64,000 nt of DNA from CBDDBH01 sp965225625 (GTDB taxonomy: Bacteria; Pseudomonadota; Gammaproteobacteria; JADZEE01), in assembly GCA_965225625.1 (NCBI GenBank), contig CBDDBH010000002.1:1-64000 (forward strand), read 5' to 3'. The position numbers and the translations under genes were made by a program. The notes under the pieces were generated by a model. That model was not told where the DNA came from. It worked only from the letters and a program-made list of their open reading frames with translations, and searched no databases. Shown here piece after piece: positions 1 to 8,110 of this stretch (position 1 is the first letter of the stretch; each line of letters begins with the position of its first letter).

Positions 1-595
1 CAATAACGCCTACTTCAATTCGCTGGCGATCATCGACGCGGACGGCAGTGTTCTAGACATCTATCGCAAGAGCCACATTCCAGACGGACCTGCCTATCAG
101 GAAAAATTTTATTTCAATCCAGGTAATACCGGATTCCACGTGTGGGACACGCAGTATTGCCGGATCGGCGCGGCCGTTTGCTGGGATCAATGGTTCCCGG
201 AAACTGCGCGCATTCTGGCCTTGCAGGGCGCGGAACTGATTTTCTTCCCGACCGCAATCGGCAGCGAACCACAGGATCCCAGCATTGACAGCAAACAACA
301 TTGGCAGCTCGTTCAACGTGGACATGCGGCCGCGAATCAGGTGCCCATCGTTGCGTCAAATCGCATCGGCGAGGAAAGCCACAACGATATCAGCATGACC
401 TTTTACGGCTCCTCATTTATCACCGATCACCAGGGGGAGTTGCTCGCCGAAGCTTCACGTGACCAACAAGAAGTTATCACTGCGTCCCTGGATCTTGACG
501 TTATTCGTGGACATCGAGCGTCATGGGGCTTATTTCGCGATCGGCGCACCGATCTTTATCAGCAGTTGCTGTCGCTCGACGGCTCAGGACGTTAA
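1..595 (+). CDS. aguB: N-carbamoylputrescine amidase, 3' part (5' end outside window)
   Basis: The open frame enters from the left edge (first full codon at base 2) and ends with TAA at 593-595, so about 197 C-terminal residues are visible. They belong to the carbon-nitrogen hydrolase (nitrilase) superfamily. The visible catalytic residues are the Lys in YRKSHIPDG (bases about 61-87) and the nucleophilic Cys in AAVCWDQWFPE (codon 179-181); the first catalytic Glu lies upstream of the window. The stretches KSHIPDGP.YQEKFYFNPG and FFPTAIGSEP are characteristic of N-carbamoylputrescine amidase, which converts N-carbamoylputrescine to putrescine, ammonia and CO2 in the cytoplasm. The next genes also handle putrescine (glutamylation and transamination), which supports the specific assignment over a generic nitrilase. 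Confidence 0.88.
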   Translation, partial: NNAYFNSLAIIDADGSVLDIYRKSHIPDGPAYQEKFYFNPGNTGFHVWDTQYCRIGAAVCWDQWFPETARILALQGAELIFFPTAIGSEPQDPSIDSKQHWQLVQRGHAAANQVPIVASNRIGEESHNDISMTFYGSSFITDHQGELLAEASRDQQEVITASLDLDVIRGHRASWGLFRDRRTDLYQQLLSLDGSGR

Positions 596-677
596 TCCCG
601 GGCAGCCATTACCGCGTCTGCAACCTCAGTGTTGCATTTCGGTACAATAGCCCTGTTTATCTCTCTTGCAGACTAAT

Positions 678-2114
678 ATGAGCACGCTCACCGAGTGGTT
701 TGACGAACACCAAATCACTGAAGTCGAGGCACTGATACCCGACATGTCGGGCAGTCCTCGCGGCAAGTTCGTGCCCGCGCAGCGTTATTCCGAGGGTGAC
801 GGAATTCTGATCCCGGAGGCGATGTTCATGCAGACCGTCACCGGCGATTACGGGAGAACTGAAGGCATTATCGGCGAAACCGACGTCGATATGCGGGCGT
901 TGCCCGACATGAACACGATACGCCTGGTCCCATGGGCACCTGAGCCGACCGCGCAAATAATTCACGATTGCTGGGCACACGATGGCACGCCGATCGAAAT
1001 GTCGCCGCGCTACGTATTGCGTAAGGTCTTGGAAGGGTACGAGGCAAAAGCTTGGGAACCGATAGTGGCGCCGGAGATCGAATTTTATCTGGTCTCGCCG
1101 AACACCGATCCAGACTATCCCGTGGAACCACCTGTTGGCCGCTCGGGTCGACCGGAACCGGCGAGCCGGGCCTACAGCATTGATGCTGTGAATGAGTTCG
1201 AAGAATTCTTTGAAGAGATCTACAATTTTGCCGAAGTGCAGGGTTTGCAAATCGAGACATTGACGCATGAACACGGCGTCGCCCAGATGGAAGTTAATTT
1301 CCTCCATGGCGCGCCGCTGGATCTTGCCGACCAGATGTTTCTTTTCAAACGCACGGTGCGTGAAGGCGCCGTTCGCCATCAACTGCACGCAACCTTCATG
1401 GCCAAGCCGTCCGAGAAGCAACCGGGCAGCTCCATGCACCTGCATCAAAGCGTGCTCGACAAGAACACCGGCAAAAATATTTTCGCCGAAGACAGCGGCG
1501 AGATGAGCCCAACCTTCAATTCGTTTATCGCTGGTTTACAACGCTATCTTCCAGCGGCGATGCCGTTCTTCGCTCCGAACGTCAATTCATACCGGCGTAT
1601 AGCGCGCTTCAATTCGGCGCCGATAAATACCCATTGGGGACATGACAACCGGACGGTAGGGCTGCGGGTTCCGCGTTCAGACCCGGACAACATGCGCATT
1701 GAGAACCGTGTGCCCGGTGCCGACGCCAACCCCTACCTTGCAATTGCCGCGTCGCTGGCGGCAGGATTGTTGGGAGTAGAGCATAATTTAAAACCGTCCG
1801 AGCCCCTGAGCACCAGCGCTTACACTTTGCCCTACGGGCTGCCGCGTCATCTGGAGGCAGCTCTGCAACAGTTGGCTGCTTGCGAGCCCCTTTGTGAGGC
1901 CTTGGGCGAGAAGTTTGTCAAAGCCTATAGCGCCGTGAAGGAAGCTGAGTACGAGGCCTTTTTCCGCGTGATCAGTTCGTGGAACGCGAACACTTGCTGC
2001 TCAACGTTTGAGCGCAACAGATCAGGTGAACCCAAAGGCCTCGACAACCGCATGGCAGCAAGCGGATCGCCGTCATTATCTGCATCCATTTACCGATACA
2101 AAAGAACTGGGTGA
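678..2114 (+). CDS. puuA: Gamma-glutamylputrescine synthetase (glutamine synthetase family), frameshifted at the C-terminus
   Basis: A glutamine-synthetase-fold enzyme of PuuA type, expected to ligate glutamate to putrescine with ATP. Family signatures are present in order: the metal-binding Glu of APEIEFYLV, GVAQMEVNF, the ATP-loop SSMHLHQSV, the Arg-containing INTHWGHDNRTVGLRVP and the RIENRVPGADANPYLA segment. I chose ATG 678 over an in-frame TTG at 666. The normal family ending SWEREHLLLNV is found in the +1 frame: inserting one G after TGG near 1980-1982 restores it, with a stop TGA at 2009-2011 that overlaps the TTG start of the following aminotransferase. As written, the frame instead continues through 36 unrelated residues to 2114. 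This is either a sequencing error or a recent mutation; the rest of the protein looks intact. Confidence 0.87.
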   Translation: MSTLTEWFDEHQITEVEALIPDMSGSPRGKFVPAQRYSEGDGILIPEAMFMQTVTGDYGRTEGIIGETDVDMRALPDMNTIRLVPWAPEPTAQIIHDCWAHDGTPIEMSPRYVLRKVLEGYEAKAWEPIVAPEIEFYLVSPNTDPDYPVEPPVGRSGRPEPASRAYSIDAVNEFEEFFEEIYNFAEVQGLQIETLTHEHGVAQMEVNFLHGAPLDLADQMFLFKRTVREGAVRHQLHATFMAKPSEKQPGSSMHLHQSVLDKNTGKNIFAEDSGEMSPTFNSFIAGLQRYLPAAMPFFAPNVNSYRRIARFNSAPINTHWGHDNRTVGLRVPRSDPDNMRIENRVPGADANPYLAIAASLAAGLLGVEHNLKPSEPLSTSAYTLPYGLPRHLEAALQQLAACEPLCEALGEKFVKAYSAVKEAEYEAFFRVISSWNANTCCSTFERNRSGEPKGLDNRMAASGSPSLSASIYRYKRTG

Positions 2115-3396
2115 AACAGGCTGCCGGGTCATTACCCGTGCCGACGGAGTTTACGTGTGGGATTCCGACGGAAACCGCCTGCTCGACGGCATGGCCGGCC
2201 TATGGTGTGTGAATATTGGCTATGGCCGCAAAGAGCTTGCCGAAGCCGCTTATCGGCAAATGCTCGAGCTTCCTTACTACAACAGCTTTTTTAAAACGGC
2301 GCACCCCGCCGCCATTGAACTATCCGCGTTACTCGCCGATGTCACGCCGGCCCATCTGAACCGTGTGTTTTTCACCAACTCCGGCTCAGAAGCCAATGAA
2401 ACCGTGGTTCGACTGGTCCGCCGCTATTGGGATCTTCTGGGAAAACCCGAGAAACAGATCATCATCAGTCGCGACCAGGCCTACCACGGCAGCACCATCG
2501 CCGCGACCAACCTGGGTGGGCAGTCTGCGATGCATGAACAAGCCCATCTACCCGGGCATGGCGTCGCTCACGTGGAAGCACCTTATTGGTACGGCAACGG
2601 CGGTGACTTATCGCCCGAGGAGTACGGCATCAAAGCAGCCGCGGCGCTGGACGCAAAGATACGCGAGCTTGGCGTCGAACGGATCGCGGGATTTATCGCC
2701 GAACCCATTCAGGGTGCCGGCGCAGTAATAATCCCACCTGCCAGCTATTGGCCTGCAGTCCAGGCAATTTGCGAGCAGCACGATATTCTGCTGATTGTCG
2801 ACGAGGTGATCTGTGGCTTTGGGCGGCTCGGCACCTGGTTTGGCTCCGACTATTACCACTTGCAACCGGATCTAATGCCCATCGCCAAAGGACTGTCTTC
2901 GGGTTATCTGCCCATTGGCGCAGTAATGGTAGGCGACCGCGTTGCGGACGTGTTTGTCGAGCAAGGCGGCGAGTTTCAACATGGTTTCACCTATTCCGGT
3001 CACCCAGCGGCCTGCGCGGTTGCGCTGGCCAATCTACACATCTTACTCAACGAACAAATCATCGAACGCGTCGCCGATGATACCGGGCCTTATCTGCGAG
3101 AGCGCTGGCACGAGTTAGCGGATCATCCGCTGGTCGGCGAAGCGCGGATCGTCGGATTCATGGGTGCACTTGAATTAGTCGCGGATAAGAACAGCCGCAC
3201 ATTCTTTGAACCCATCGGCGACGTTGGCAGCAGGTGTCGCGATACATGTTTTGAAAACGGACTCATCATGCGGGCAACCCGCGATACCATGATCATTGCG
3301 CCGCCGTTGATCATGTCGCGTGCGCATATTGATGAGTTGATTGAGTTGGCGCGTAAATGCTTGGATATCACTGCGCGGCAACTTGGCATTGTGTAA
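2008..3396 (+). CDS. spuC: Class III PLP-dependent aminotransferase, putrescine--pyruvate aminotransferase-like
   Basis: A 462-residue fold-type I, class III aminotransferase. Visible hallmarks are FFTNSGSEANETVVRL (PLP phosphate loop), the Asp of LIVDEVICGFGRLG that contacts the pyridine nitrogen, and the PLP lysine in MPIAKGLSSGYLPIGAV, followed by FTYSGHPAACAVAL. Length and motifs match SpuC/omega-amine:pyruvate transaminases, which move the amino group of putrescine or a related diamine to pyruvate. The only good start is TTG 2008, overlapping the restored TGA of the preceding gene in a TTGA junction; the next in-frame ATG (about 2191) would delete conserved sequence. Together with the two upstream genes it forms a polyamine-utilisation operon. 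Substrate choice among polyamines, beta-alanine or other omega-amines is inferred from the neighbours. Confidence 0.82.
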   Translation: MSATDQVNPKASTTAWQQADRRHYLHPFTDTKELGETGCRVITRADGVYVWDSDGNRLLDGMAGLWCVNIGYGRKELAEAAYRQMLELPYYNSFFKTAHPAAIELSALLADVTPAHLNRVFFTNSGSEANETVVRLVRRYWDLLGKPEKQIIISRDQAYHGSTIAATNLGGQSAMHEQAHLPGHGVAHVEAPYWYGNGGDLSPEEYGIKAAAALDAKIRELGVERIAGFIAEPIQGAGAVIIPPASYWPAVQAICEQHDILLIVDEVICGFGRLGTWFGSDYYHLQPDLMPIAKGLSSGYLPIGAVMVGDRVADVFVEQGGEFQHGFTYSGHPAACAVALANLHILLNEQIIERVADDTGPYLRERWHELADHPLVGEARIVGFMGALELVADKNSRTFFEPIGDVGSRCRDTCFENGLIMRATRDTMIIAPPLIMSRAHIDELIELARKCLDITARQLGIV

Positions 3397-3397
3397 A

Positions 3398-3452
3398 TTA
3401 CCCCTCATCCCGGCCCTCTCCCCTTGCGGGAGAGGGCCGGGATGAGGGGTAA
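3398..3452. terminator. Perfect 25-bp inverted repeat, probable terminator and member of a dispersed palindrome family
   Basis: Bases 3398-3422 pair perfectly with 3428-3452 around a 5-base loop CTTGC. The outer end reads TTACCCCTCATCC and its complement GGATGAGGGGTAA. It begins two bases after the aminotransferase stop and is followed by GAAAAAAC, so it probably ends the polyamine transcript. The same outer sequence recurs at 54145 and, degenerate, near 15514 and 60892, so it is also a mobile or amplified palindrome in this genome. Confidence 0.75.
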
Positions 3453-3521
3453 GAAAAAACAACGTACATCTGCTACATTCTCGTCTCACACTAAAAACGA
3501 TAATCGATTTGGAGAACAAAC

Positions 3522-3809
3522 ATGAGCGTAACCGTACTCCTGGAAGTCGCCGTGAAGCCCAATGTCGATCTCATTGGGATGATGAAACAAATGTTGCCCG
3601 ACACCCGGTCGTTCGACGGCTGCGAAGGCGTCGAAGTCACTCAGAATCAAGATGATTCAAACAATATCGTGCTCATCGAGAAATGGGCTTCGCGTGACCA
3701 TTACGATAAATACATCGCCTGGCGAACAGAGCGTGGTGACATGGATACGCTCGGAGCTTCTCTAGCTGGCCCGCCGAGTATCCGCTACTTCGATACTGCC
3801 GACGCTTAG
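3522..3809 (+). CDS. Small antibiotic-biosynthesis-monooxygenase (ABM) domain protein
   Basis: A 95-residue protein with the ferredoxin-like ABM/dimeric alpha-beta barrel pattern: a first strand VTVLLEVAVKP, a helix, the strand GCEGVEVTQNQDDSNNIVLIEKWAS and the helix RDHYDKYIAWRTERG. Such proteins are small cofactor-free quinol monooxygenases or enzymes that act on polar aromatic or polyketide substrates, often as dimers; many have no known substrate. The start ATG 3522 has GGAGAA 9 bases upstream. It stands alone between the polyamine operon and the convergent TonB receptor gene and shares a bidirectional terminator with the latter. Function beyond the fold is not determinable. Confidence 0.75.
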   Translation: MSVTVLLEVAVKPNVDLIGMMKQMLPDTRSFDGCEGVEVTQNQDDSNNIVLIEKWASRDHYDKYIAWRTERGDMDTLGASLAGPPSIRYFDTADA

Positions 3810-3813
3810 AATA

Positions 3814-3869
3814 AAAAAAGGGCCGGCGTCAGTGACCATGGGATTAGTCACTGACGCCAGCCCTTTTTC
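3814..3869. terminator. Bidirectional Rho-independent terminator
   Basis: An A-run (3814-3819), then the stem AGGGCCGGCGTCAGTGAC (3819-3836) pairing with GTCACTGACGCCAGCCCT (3847-3864) with one mismatch, then a T-run to 3869. The A tract on one side and T tract on the other make it work in both directions, ending the ABM gene (+) and the TonB receptor gene (-), which converge here. Confidence 0.85.
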
Positions 3870-3903
3870 TTTCGCCCCTCTTCCCGACGGAAGAGAGGCT
3901 AAT

Positions 3904-6315
3904 TCAATCCCCGCCGCCGCCGAAATACTTTCTAAAGGTGACGCCAAAAGTGCGTGGCCGGTTGACCGAGGTTCGGCGCTCAGCCCAACGGTTGCTGATG
4001 AACTGCTCGCCGCGTTCATCCCAGGCATTGTCGAGGAACACTGACGCGCTCCACCTCGCCGACTCTAAGCCGAATTTGAGATCTCCGGTGGTATACGCAT
4101 GCTGAATGGTTGGCGGTGGTGACACAACCGTCGGTTCGATGCCCTCCAAGGTATTTATGGACTCACCGATGTGCGCGATGTCGATACGCGCGTACGGTTG
4201 GGCACCGAAAACCTCCATCTGGAACGTGTACTGGAGCGAGAAGCTGGCTTTCCAATCGGGTGTCAGTGGCAGGCGATCGCCGTCCGTTACAACGATTGGG
4301 GCGACACTCGTGGGAAACAGTGTCGCATCCTGCGAGATGGTGGCATCGTTGTACCCCAGCGATCCGGCGAGATCCCATCCGTCGGCGGGCAGCCAGTTGA
4401 AACTCGCTTCGAAACCTCTGACTTCCGCCTCGGGAAAGTTGACGATGCCCGTTGAAAAAACAGCCACCTGCGGATCTTCCAACTGCACTTGGATATCCTT
4501 CCACTTCATGACGTAACCGGTGAAATTGAACTGCAACCGATTGTCCAGCCATTCGGTTTTCGCGCCCCACTCGTAGTTAATCAATTTGTCGGAGTCGTAG
4601 CCACGCGGTAGCAGTGAGGCAGGCCTGACCGGATTGGATCCGCCGCTGCGGAAACCTTCAGAGTAGGTAAAGTACATCAGTTTGTCGTCGTCGAAGCGGT
4701 AGGTGACGTTGATCTTGGGTACGAAACCGTCCTCTGTCTCAGTTGCGCTCTCGTCAGTGGTAACGAAATCAGTTAGCCGGTCTGGTTGCTCCGCCTGAGT
4801 TAAAGCCCCCTGGAATAAGTCGAACTTCCGATCGACTTCGAACCAGCGGCCACCTGCCGTTACGGTCACATTCTCCGTCAGTTCGAAGCTCATCTCGCCG
4901 AACAAGGCGACCTGCTCGACGTCCGTATCGTAGGCACCGAAAAACCAGTTGTCCGTGAATGCAAAACTCCCGGGTGGCAGTCCGTTTGCTGACAGGTTCA
5001 AGGGGTTGTAAGCGAGGTAGTAGAAGGCCGGTGATCCGGCAAAATCTTCGTTGCCTGATTTGAACAATGCCTTGGACTCGGTCTTGTTGTAGAAGAAACC
5101 GATGAGTCCCTGCCAACGGCTGTCTGAATCGCTGGGCGTCGCCAGCCGCGCTTCTACGGTGTAGCGTTTGGTGCTGAATTCGTTGAAGGCGAAGCCGTTG
5201 GGATCGCCACCGAAATCGTAAAACCCGAAATCATAGGCGGTGCCGTAATAAGAGTTGAAGTTGGCCTCGTAGATATCGCTGATCTGCTGGAAGGCAGCCA
5301 TGTAGGCTGTCGCGTCTGCGTCGTAGCGAAAATCACGATCGAAAAACGAGCCGGTGACCAGGAGGTCGCCAAACGGAGTTTCGCCCTGAACAGTGAGTGC
5401 AAGTTGGTACCAATCTTCGTCCATCGACTCCGGTTGAAAACGCACTTGCTCGAGATCGCGTCCTCCGAAGTTCACGTCGCCAAAACCGTCGTCGGCCTGG
5501 ACATCCTGGAAAATGGCCGTCGCATCGACGGTCCACTTGTCGTTAACCAACCATCGAAGTGCCACTCGACCACCGGTGTATTCGACAGTATTGACGTCAT
5601 CGCTTACTCGGTTGGCATTAGTGAAAGTGCCACCGGGACTGGTCCCAAGGACGTTATCGATGTAACCAGCTTCTTCTGATCGGAATCCGACCAACCGCAA
5701 GGCGAGCGTATCTTTCACCAGCGGAATGTTGGCCATGGCGCTGACGTCGTAACCGAAGTCGCCTTCATCGACCTTGGATCCGCTTACGTCGATCCAGCTT
5801 TCGAACTCGCTCGCATCAGGCTTGTTGGTAATAATGCGCAAGGTACCCGACTGCGATGCGTCGCCAAACAATGTTCCCTGCGGTCCGCTCACCGCTTCAA
5901 CGCGTTCGATATCGATCAGGCGCGGATCCGGGTTGATGCCGGCCGCGGTGATCGGTTGTTCGTCGAGATACACACCGCTGGACGGGTTGGTACCGTACTG
6001 AATACCCGACGCTGCAACGCCGCGGAAGACCACCGACGTGCCGCCCGGCTCGCGGCTACCAAAGGACAGACTGGGAATGAAGTTGGCGTAGTCATCCAAA
6101 CCCTCGAATCGGCGGCGTTGGATGTCAGCGGACGTAAAGGCGGTAACCGCAACCGCGATGTCCTGCAGGTTCGCTTCGCGCTTAGTCGCGGTTACGACAA
6201 TTTCTTCGATTTGTGCGTTTACACCGTGCGCACCGACAAGAACGGTCGATATCGCAACCGCGATCGCTCTACGGCGACTCGGAAACGAATTGGCCCGGCG
6301 TTGGCTGTTTGTCAT
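3904..6315 (-). CDS. TonB-dependent outer-membrane receptor
   Basis: An 803-residue outer-membrane receptor. It starts with an Arg-rich signal peptide (RRRAIAVAISTVLVG, cleaved after VNAQ), followed by a TonB-box and plug start EEIVVTATKREANLQDIAVAVT, the plug motifs SRE.GGTSVVFRGVAASG and ERVEAVSGPQGTLFGDASQSGTLRIITNKP, and a long barrel with aromatic-rich strands. The C-terminus (FGVTFRKYF) carries the terminal Phe of outer-membrane barrels, but is extended by GGGGD. Such receptors import siderophores, vitamins, glycans or aromatic-derived ligands; no ligand can be inferred. It is monocistronic. The long upstream region contains several perfect palindromes that suggest tight regulation. Confidence 0.9.
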   Translation of the reverse strand: MTNSQRRANSFPSRRRAIAVAISTVLVGAHGVNAQIEEIVVTATKREANLQDIAVAVTAFTSADIQRRRFEGLDDYANFIPSLSFGSREPGGTSVVFRGVAASGIQYGTNPSSGVYLDEQPITAAGINPDPRLIDIERVEAVSGPQGTLFGDASQSGTLRIITNKPDASEFESWIDVSGSKVDEGDFGYDVSAMANIPLVKDTLALRLVGFRSEEAGYIDNVLGTSPGGTFTNANRVSDDVNTVEYTGGRVALRWLVNDKWTVDATAIFQDVQADDGFGDVNFGGRDLEQVRFQPESMDEDWYQLALTVQGETPFGDLLVTGSFFDRDFRYDADATAYMAAFQQISDIYEANFNSYYGTAYDFGFYDFGGDPNGFAFNEFSTKRYTVEARLATPSDSDSRWQGLIGFFYNKTESKALFKSGNEDFAGSPAFYYLAYNPLNLSANGLPPGSFAFTDNWFFGAYDTDVEQVALFGEMSFELTENVTVTAGGRWFEVDRKFDLFQGALTQAEQPDRLTDFVTTDESATETEDGFVPKINVTYRFDDDKLMYFTYSEGFRSGGSNPVRPASLLPRGYDSDKLINYEWGAKTEWLDNRLQFNFTGYVMKWKDIQVQLEDPQVAVFSTGIVNFPEAEVRGFEASFNWLPADGWDLAGSLGYNDATISQDATLFPTSVAPIVVTDGDRLPLTPDWKASFSLQYTFQMEVFGAQPYARIDIAHIGESINTLEGIEPTVVSPPPTIQHAYTTGDLKFGLESARWSASVFLDNAWDERGEQFISNRWAERRTSVNRPRTFGVTFRKYFGGGGD

Positions 6316-6397
6316 TTGAGGTTAACCCAAGATACTCCCCGATGGCGTTTATCGTACTTGATGTGACTGCCGATACCAAGTGCAAAAAATTCCTTAA

Positions 6398-6415
6398 AAT
6401 GAATGAGCATTCATT
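6398..6415. promoter_or_regulatory. Perfect 18-bp palindrome, TetR-type operator candidate
   Basis: AATGAATG-AG-CATTCATT: two 8-base arms, exactly complementary, with a 2-base centre. The ATGAATG/CATTCAT arms resemble operators bound by TetR-family repressors. It lies 83 bases upstream of the TonB receptor start, where a repressor could block its promoter. No TetR gene is present in the window, so the cognate regulator would be elsewhere. Confidence 0.5.
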
Positions 6416-6426
6416 CAAACATTCCC

Positions 6427-6463
6427 ATAAATTACTAATTTATCGGGATAAATTTCGATTTAT
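6427..6463. promoter_or_regulatory. Helically phased array of alternating AT-rich 7-mers
   Basis: ATAAATT (6427-6433), its complement AATTTAT (6437-6443), ATAAATT again (6448-6454) and ATTTAT (6458-6463) follow each other with centres 10-11 bases apart. The second and third form a perfect palindrome AATTTATC-GG-GATAAATT (6437-6454). The spacing of one helical turn suggests cooperative binding of a regulator in the space between the TonB receptor (-) and the hydroxylase gene (+). Confidence 0.4.
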
Positions 6464-6569
6464 AGGGTGTCCAGAATAAATTCAGAGGATACCGCACTGG
6501 TGGCTTCTGTTGTTTTCCGCGACGCCCGCGACAATATCGACGTCATTCTTAGTTAAAATACAACGCGTC

Positions 6570-7136
6570 ATGGACATCAATACCCCACTGCGCCACCTCG
6601 GCACGATTCAAATCGACGCACTACGTGATGCGATTTTGAACTTGGAAGATCAAGCCTGCCATGAACAGCAACAACGCCAACAGGAATACGAAGTGCATCG
6701 CCAGACCGAATCGGTCGTACTGGTGTTCACCGACGGTGAGGGTTGGCCACAGATCGAAGTAAGCAAACAGCCGGGCTGGGACCGGCTGTCCGCACAGGCC
6801 TTACCGGTGATGCACGATATCATCGGTCGTTACTATCCACCCGGAGGTACCATAGTCCGCGCGATGGCCGCGAAACTATTGGCCGGTTGCAAGATAAGAC
6901 CACACCGCGATTCCCACCCGTCATTTCATCATGGTCATCGTATCCATGTACCCATCACCACAAACCCGCGAGTACGGTTCATGATTGACGGGCGGCCCTA
7001 CCACCTGGAAGTCGGCCAGATCTACGAACTCAACAATCAGAAGACGCACAGCGTCATGAACAAAGGCAAAGAAGACCGCATCACCTTTATCTTCGATTAC
7101 ATCCCGCCGAACGAGTCGCAAGCTACGCAAGGGTGA
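6570..7136 (+). CDS. Aspartyl/asparaginyl beta-hydroxylase domain protein (2-oxoglutarate dioxygenase)
   Basis: A 188-residue cupin-fold Fe(II)/2-oxoglutarate oxygenase of the aspartyl/asparaginyl beta-hydroxylase type. The first iron ligand region is KIRPHRDSHPSFHHGHRIHVPI, with the co-substrate Arg and the second His in QIYELNNQKTHSVMNKG, followed by RITFIFDYIPP. The family hydroxylates Asp/Asn side chains in proteins or, in bacteria, free or tethered amino acids and peptides. An in-frame upstream start at 6510 would add 20 non-conserved residues; I prefer ATG 6570, preceded by an AT-rich TAGTTAAAAT segment. It is followed 19 bases later by a propeller-like protein and then convergently by a TPR-sulfotransferase, a grouping that suggests joint modification of a peptide or glycan, which is inference. 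Confidence 0.83.
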   Translation: MDINTPLRHLGTIQIDALRDAILNLEDQACHEQQQRQQEYEVHRQTESVVLVFTDGEGWPQIEVSKQPGWDRLSAQALPVMHDIIGRYYPPGGTIVRAMAAKLLAGCKIRPHRDSHPSFHHGHRIHVPITTNPRVRFMIDGRPYHLEVGQIYELNNQKTHSVMNKGKEDRITFIFDYIPPNESQATQG

Positions 7137-7155
7137 CGCCTCGCAACAGGCCGCT

Positions 7156-8073
7156 ATGACGACCCTCATCGCGACGTCGGTGATCAGGGGTAGCCACCAA
7201 GGCGAAAGCCACGGCGGTGTGTATTTGATCGATCTGGACAAAAAGTTGGTCGTGCAGCCGCTCGACTGGAATACCACCGATATTGATTGGCAAGGACGCG
7301 GCTGGGATCGCGGACTGCGGGGTATCGCATTCGATCGGGATCGGGTTTATATCGCTGCCAGCGATGAGTTATTCGTCTATACGCCGGATTTCGAGAAGAT
7401 CAGCTCGCACCGCAATCCCTTCTTGAAACATTGCCACGAAATATTTTGTTACCAGCGGCGTTTGTTCCTCACCTCAACCGGATTTGATTCCGTTCTGGGG
7501 TTTGATCTGGACAACGATGTATTTGCATGGGGTCTACATTTAACTAAGACAGGCGAGAGTGTTCGCGGCGCTCCGTTCGATCCCGTCGGACTGGACGGAC
7601 CACCGCCCAGTAACGATCTGCATCTGAACAATATTCACTGTACCGACACCGGCATGTATATCAGTGGTCTTAGAACCGGCGGGCTGCTGGCATTCGACGG
7701 CCGGCGGATCACGCAGCGCACGACGCTGCCGCAGGGCGTGCACAATGCGCGCCCTTACCGCGATGGCGTATTATTCAACGACACACAGGCAGACGTGGTG
7801 CGTTTTGCCTCACCCAACGCCGAGCAGTCCTTCGCGATACCGCGTTATCCGCCAGACAAATTGACCCATGCCGAACTGGACGACTCGCGGATCGCGCGGC
7901 AGGCTTTTGGACGTGGACTCTGCACGGTGGACGAAAACGTCATTGCCTCAGGTTCATCGCCGTCGACAATCACCTTGCATGATTTGGCTAATAATAAATC
8001 GACCACGCAGGTCACACTTACATTCGATATCCGCAACGCGATCCATAGCCTCGAGGTCTGGCCGTATTCGTAG
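7156..8073 (+). CDS. Propeller-like protein of unknown function (DUF4915/TIGR03032-like)
   Basis: A 305-residue cytoplasmic protein without a signal peptide. The sequence shows repeated strand-turn units such as RGIAFDRDRVYIAASDELFVY, GVYLIDLDKKL and ISGLRTGGLLAFDGRRI, each about 45 residues, which is the spacing of beta-propeller blades. His-rich and Asn-rich loops (NPFLKHCHEIFCY, DLHLNNIHCTDTGMYISGL) resemble the family annotated as DUF4915 or TIGR03032, often found beside TPR or sulfotransferase genes. It follows the hydroxylase gene by 19 bases and is probably co-transcribed. I cannot assign a reaction; the family call is by recognition of pattern, not by alignment. Confidence 0.55.
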   Translation: MTTLIATSVIRGSHQGESHGGVYLIDLDKKLVVQPLDWNTTDIDWQGRGWDRGLRGIAFDRDRVYIAASDELFVYTPDFEKISSHRNPFLKHCHEIFCYQRRLFLTSTGFDSVLGFDLDNDVFAWGLHLTKTGESVRGAPFDPVGLDGPPPSNDLHLNNIHCTDTGMYISGLRTGGLLAFDGRRITQRTTLPQGVHNARPYRDGVLFNDTQADVVRFASPNAEQSFAIPRYPPDKLTHAELDDSRIARQAFGRGLCTVDENVIASGSSPSTITLHDLANNKSTTQVTLTFDIRNAIHSLEVWPYS

Positions 8074-8110
8074 CGCCGGGAATAACAAACTGCTGCAGCA
8101 GCAGTAATTC

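Noticed and set aside
657..1448. 263-codon open frame opposite puuA
   Set aside because: It lies inside a strongly conserved glutamine-synthetase gene on the other strand and has no recognisable domain; a high-GC shadow frame.
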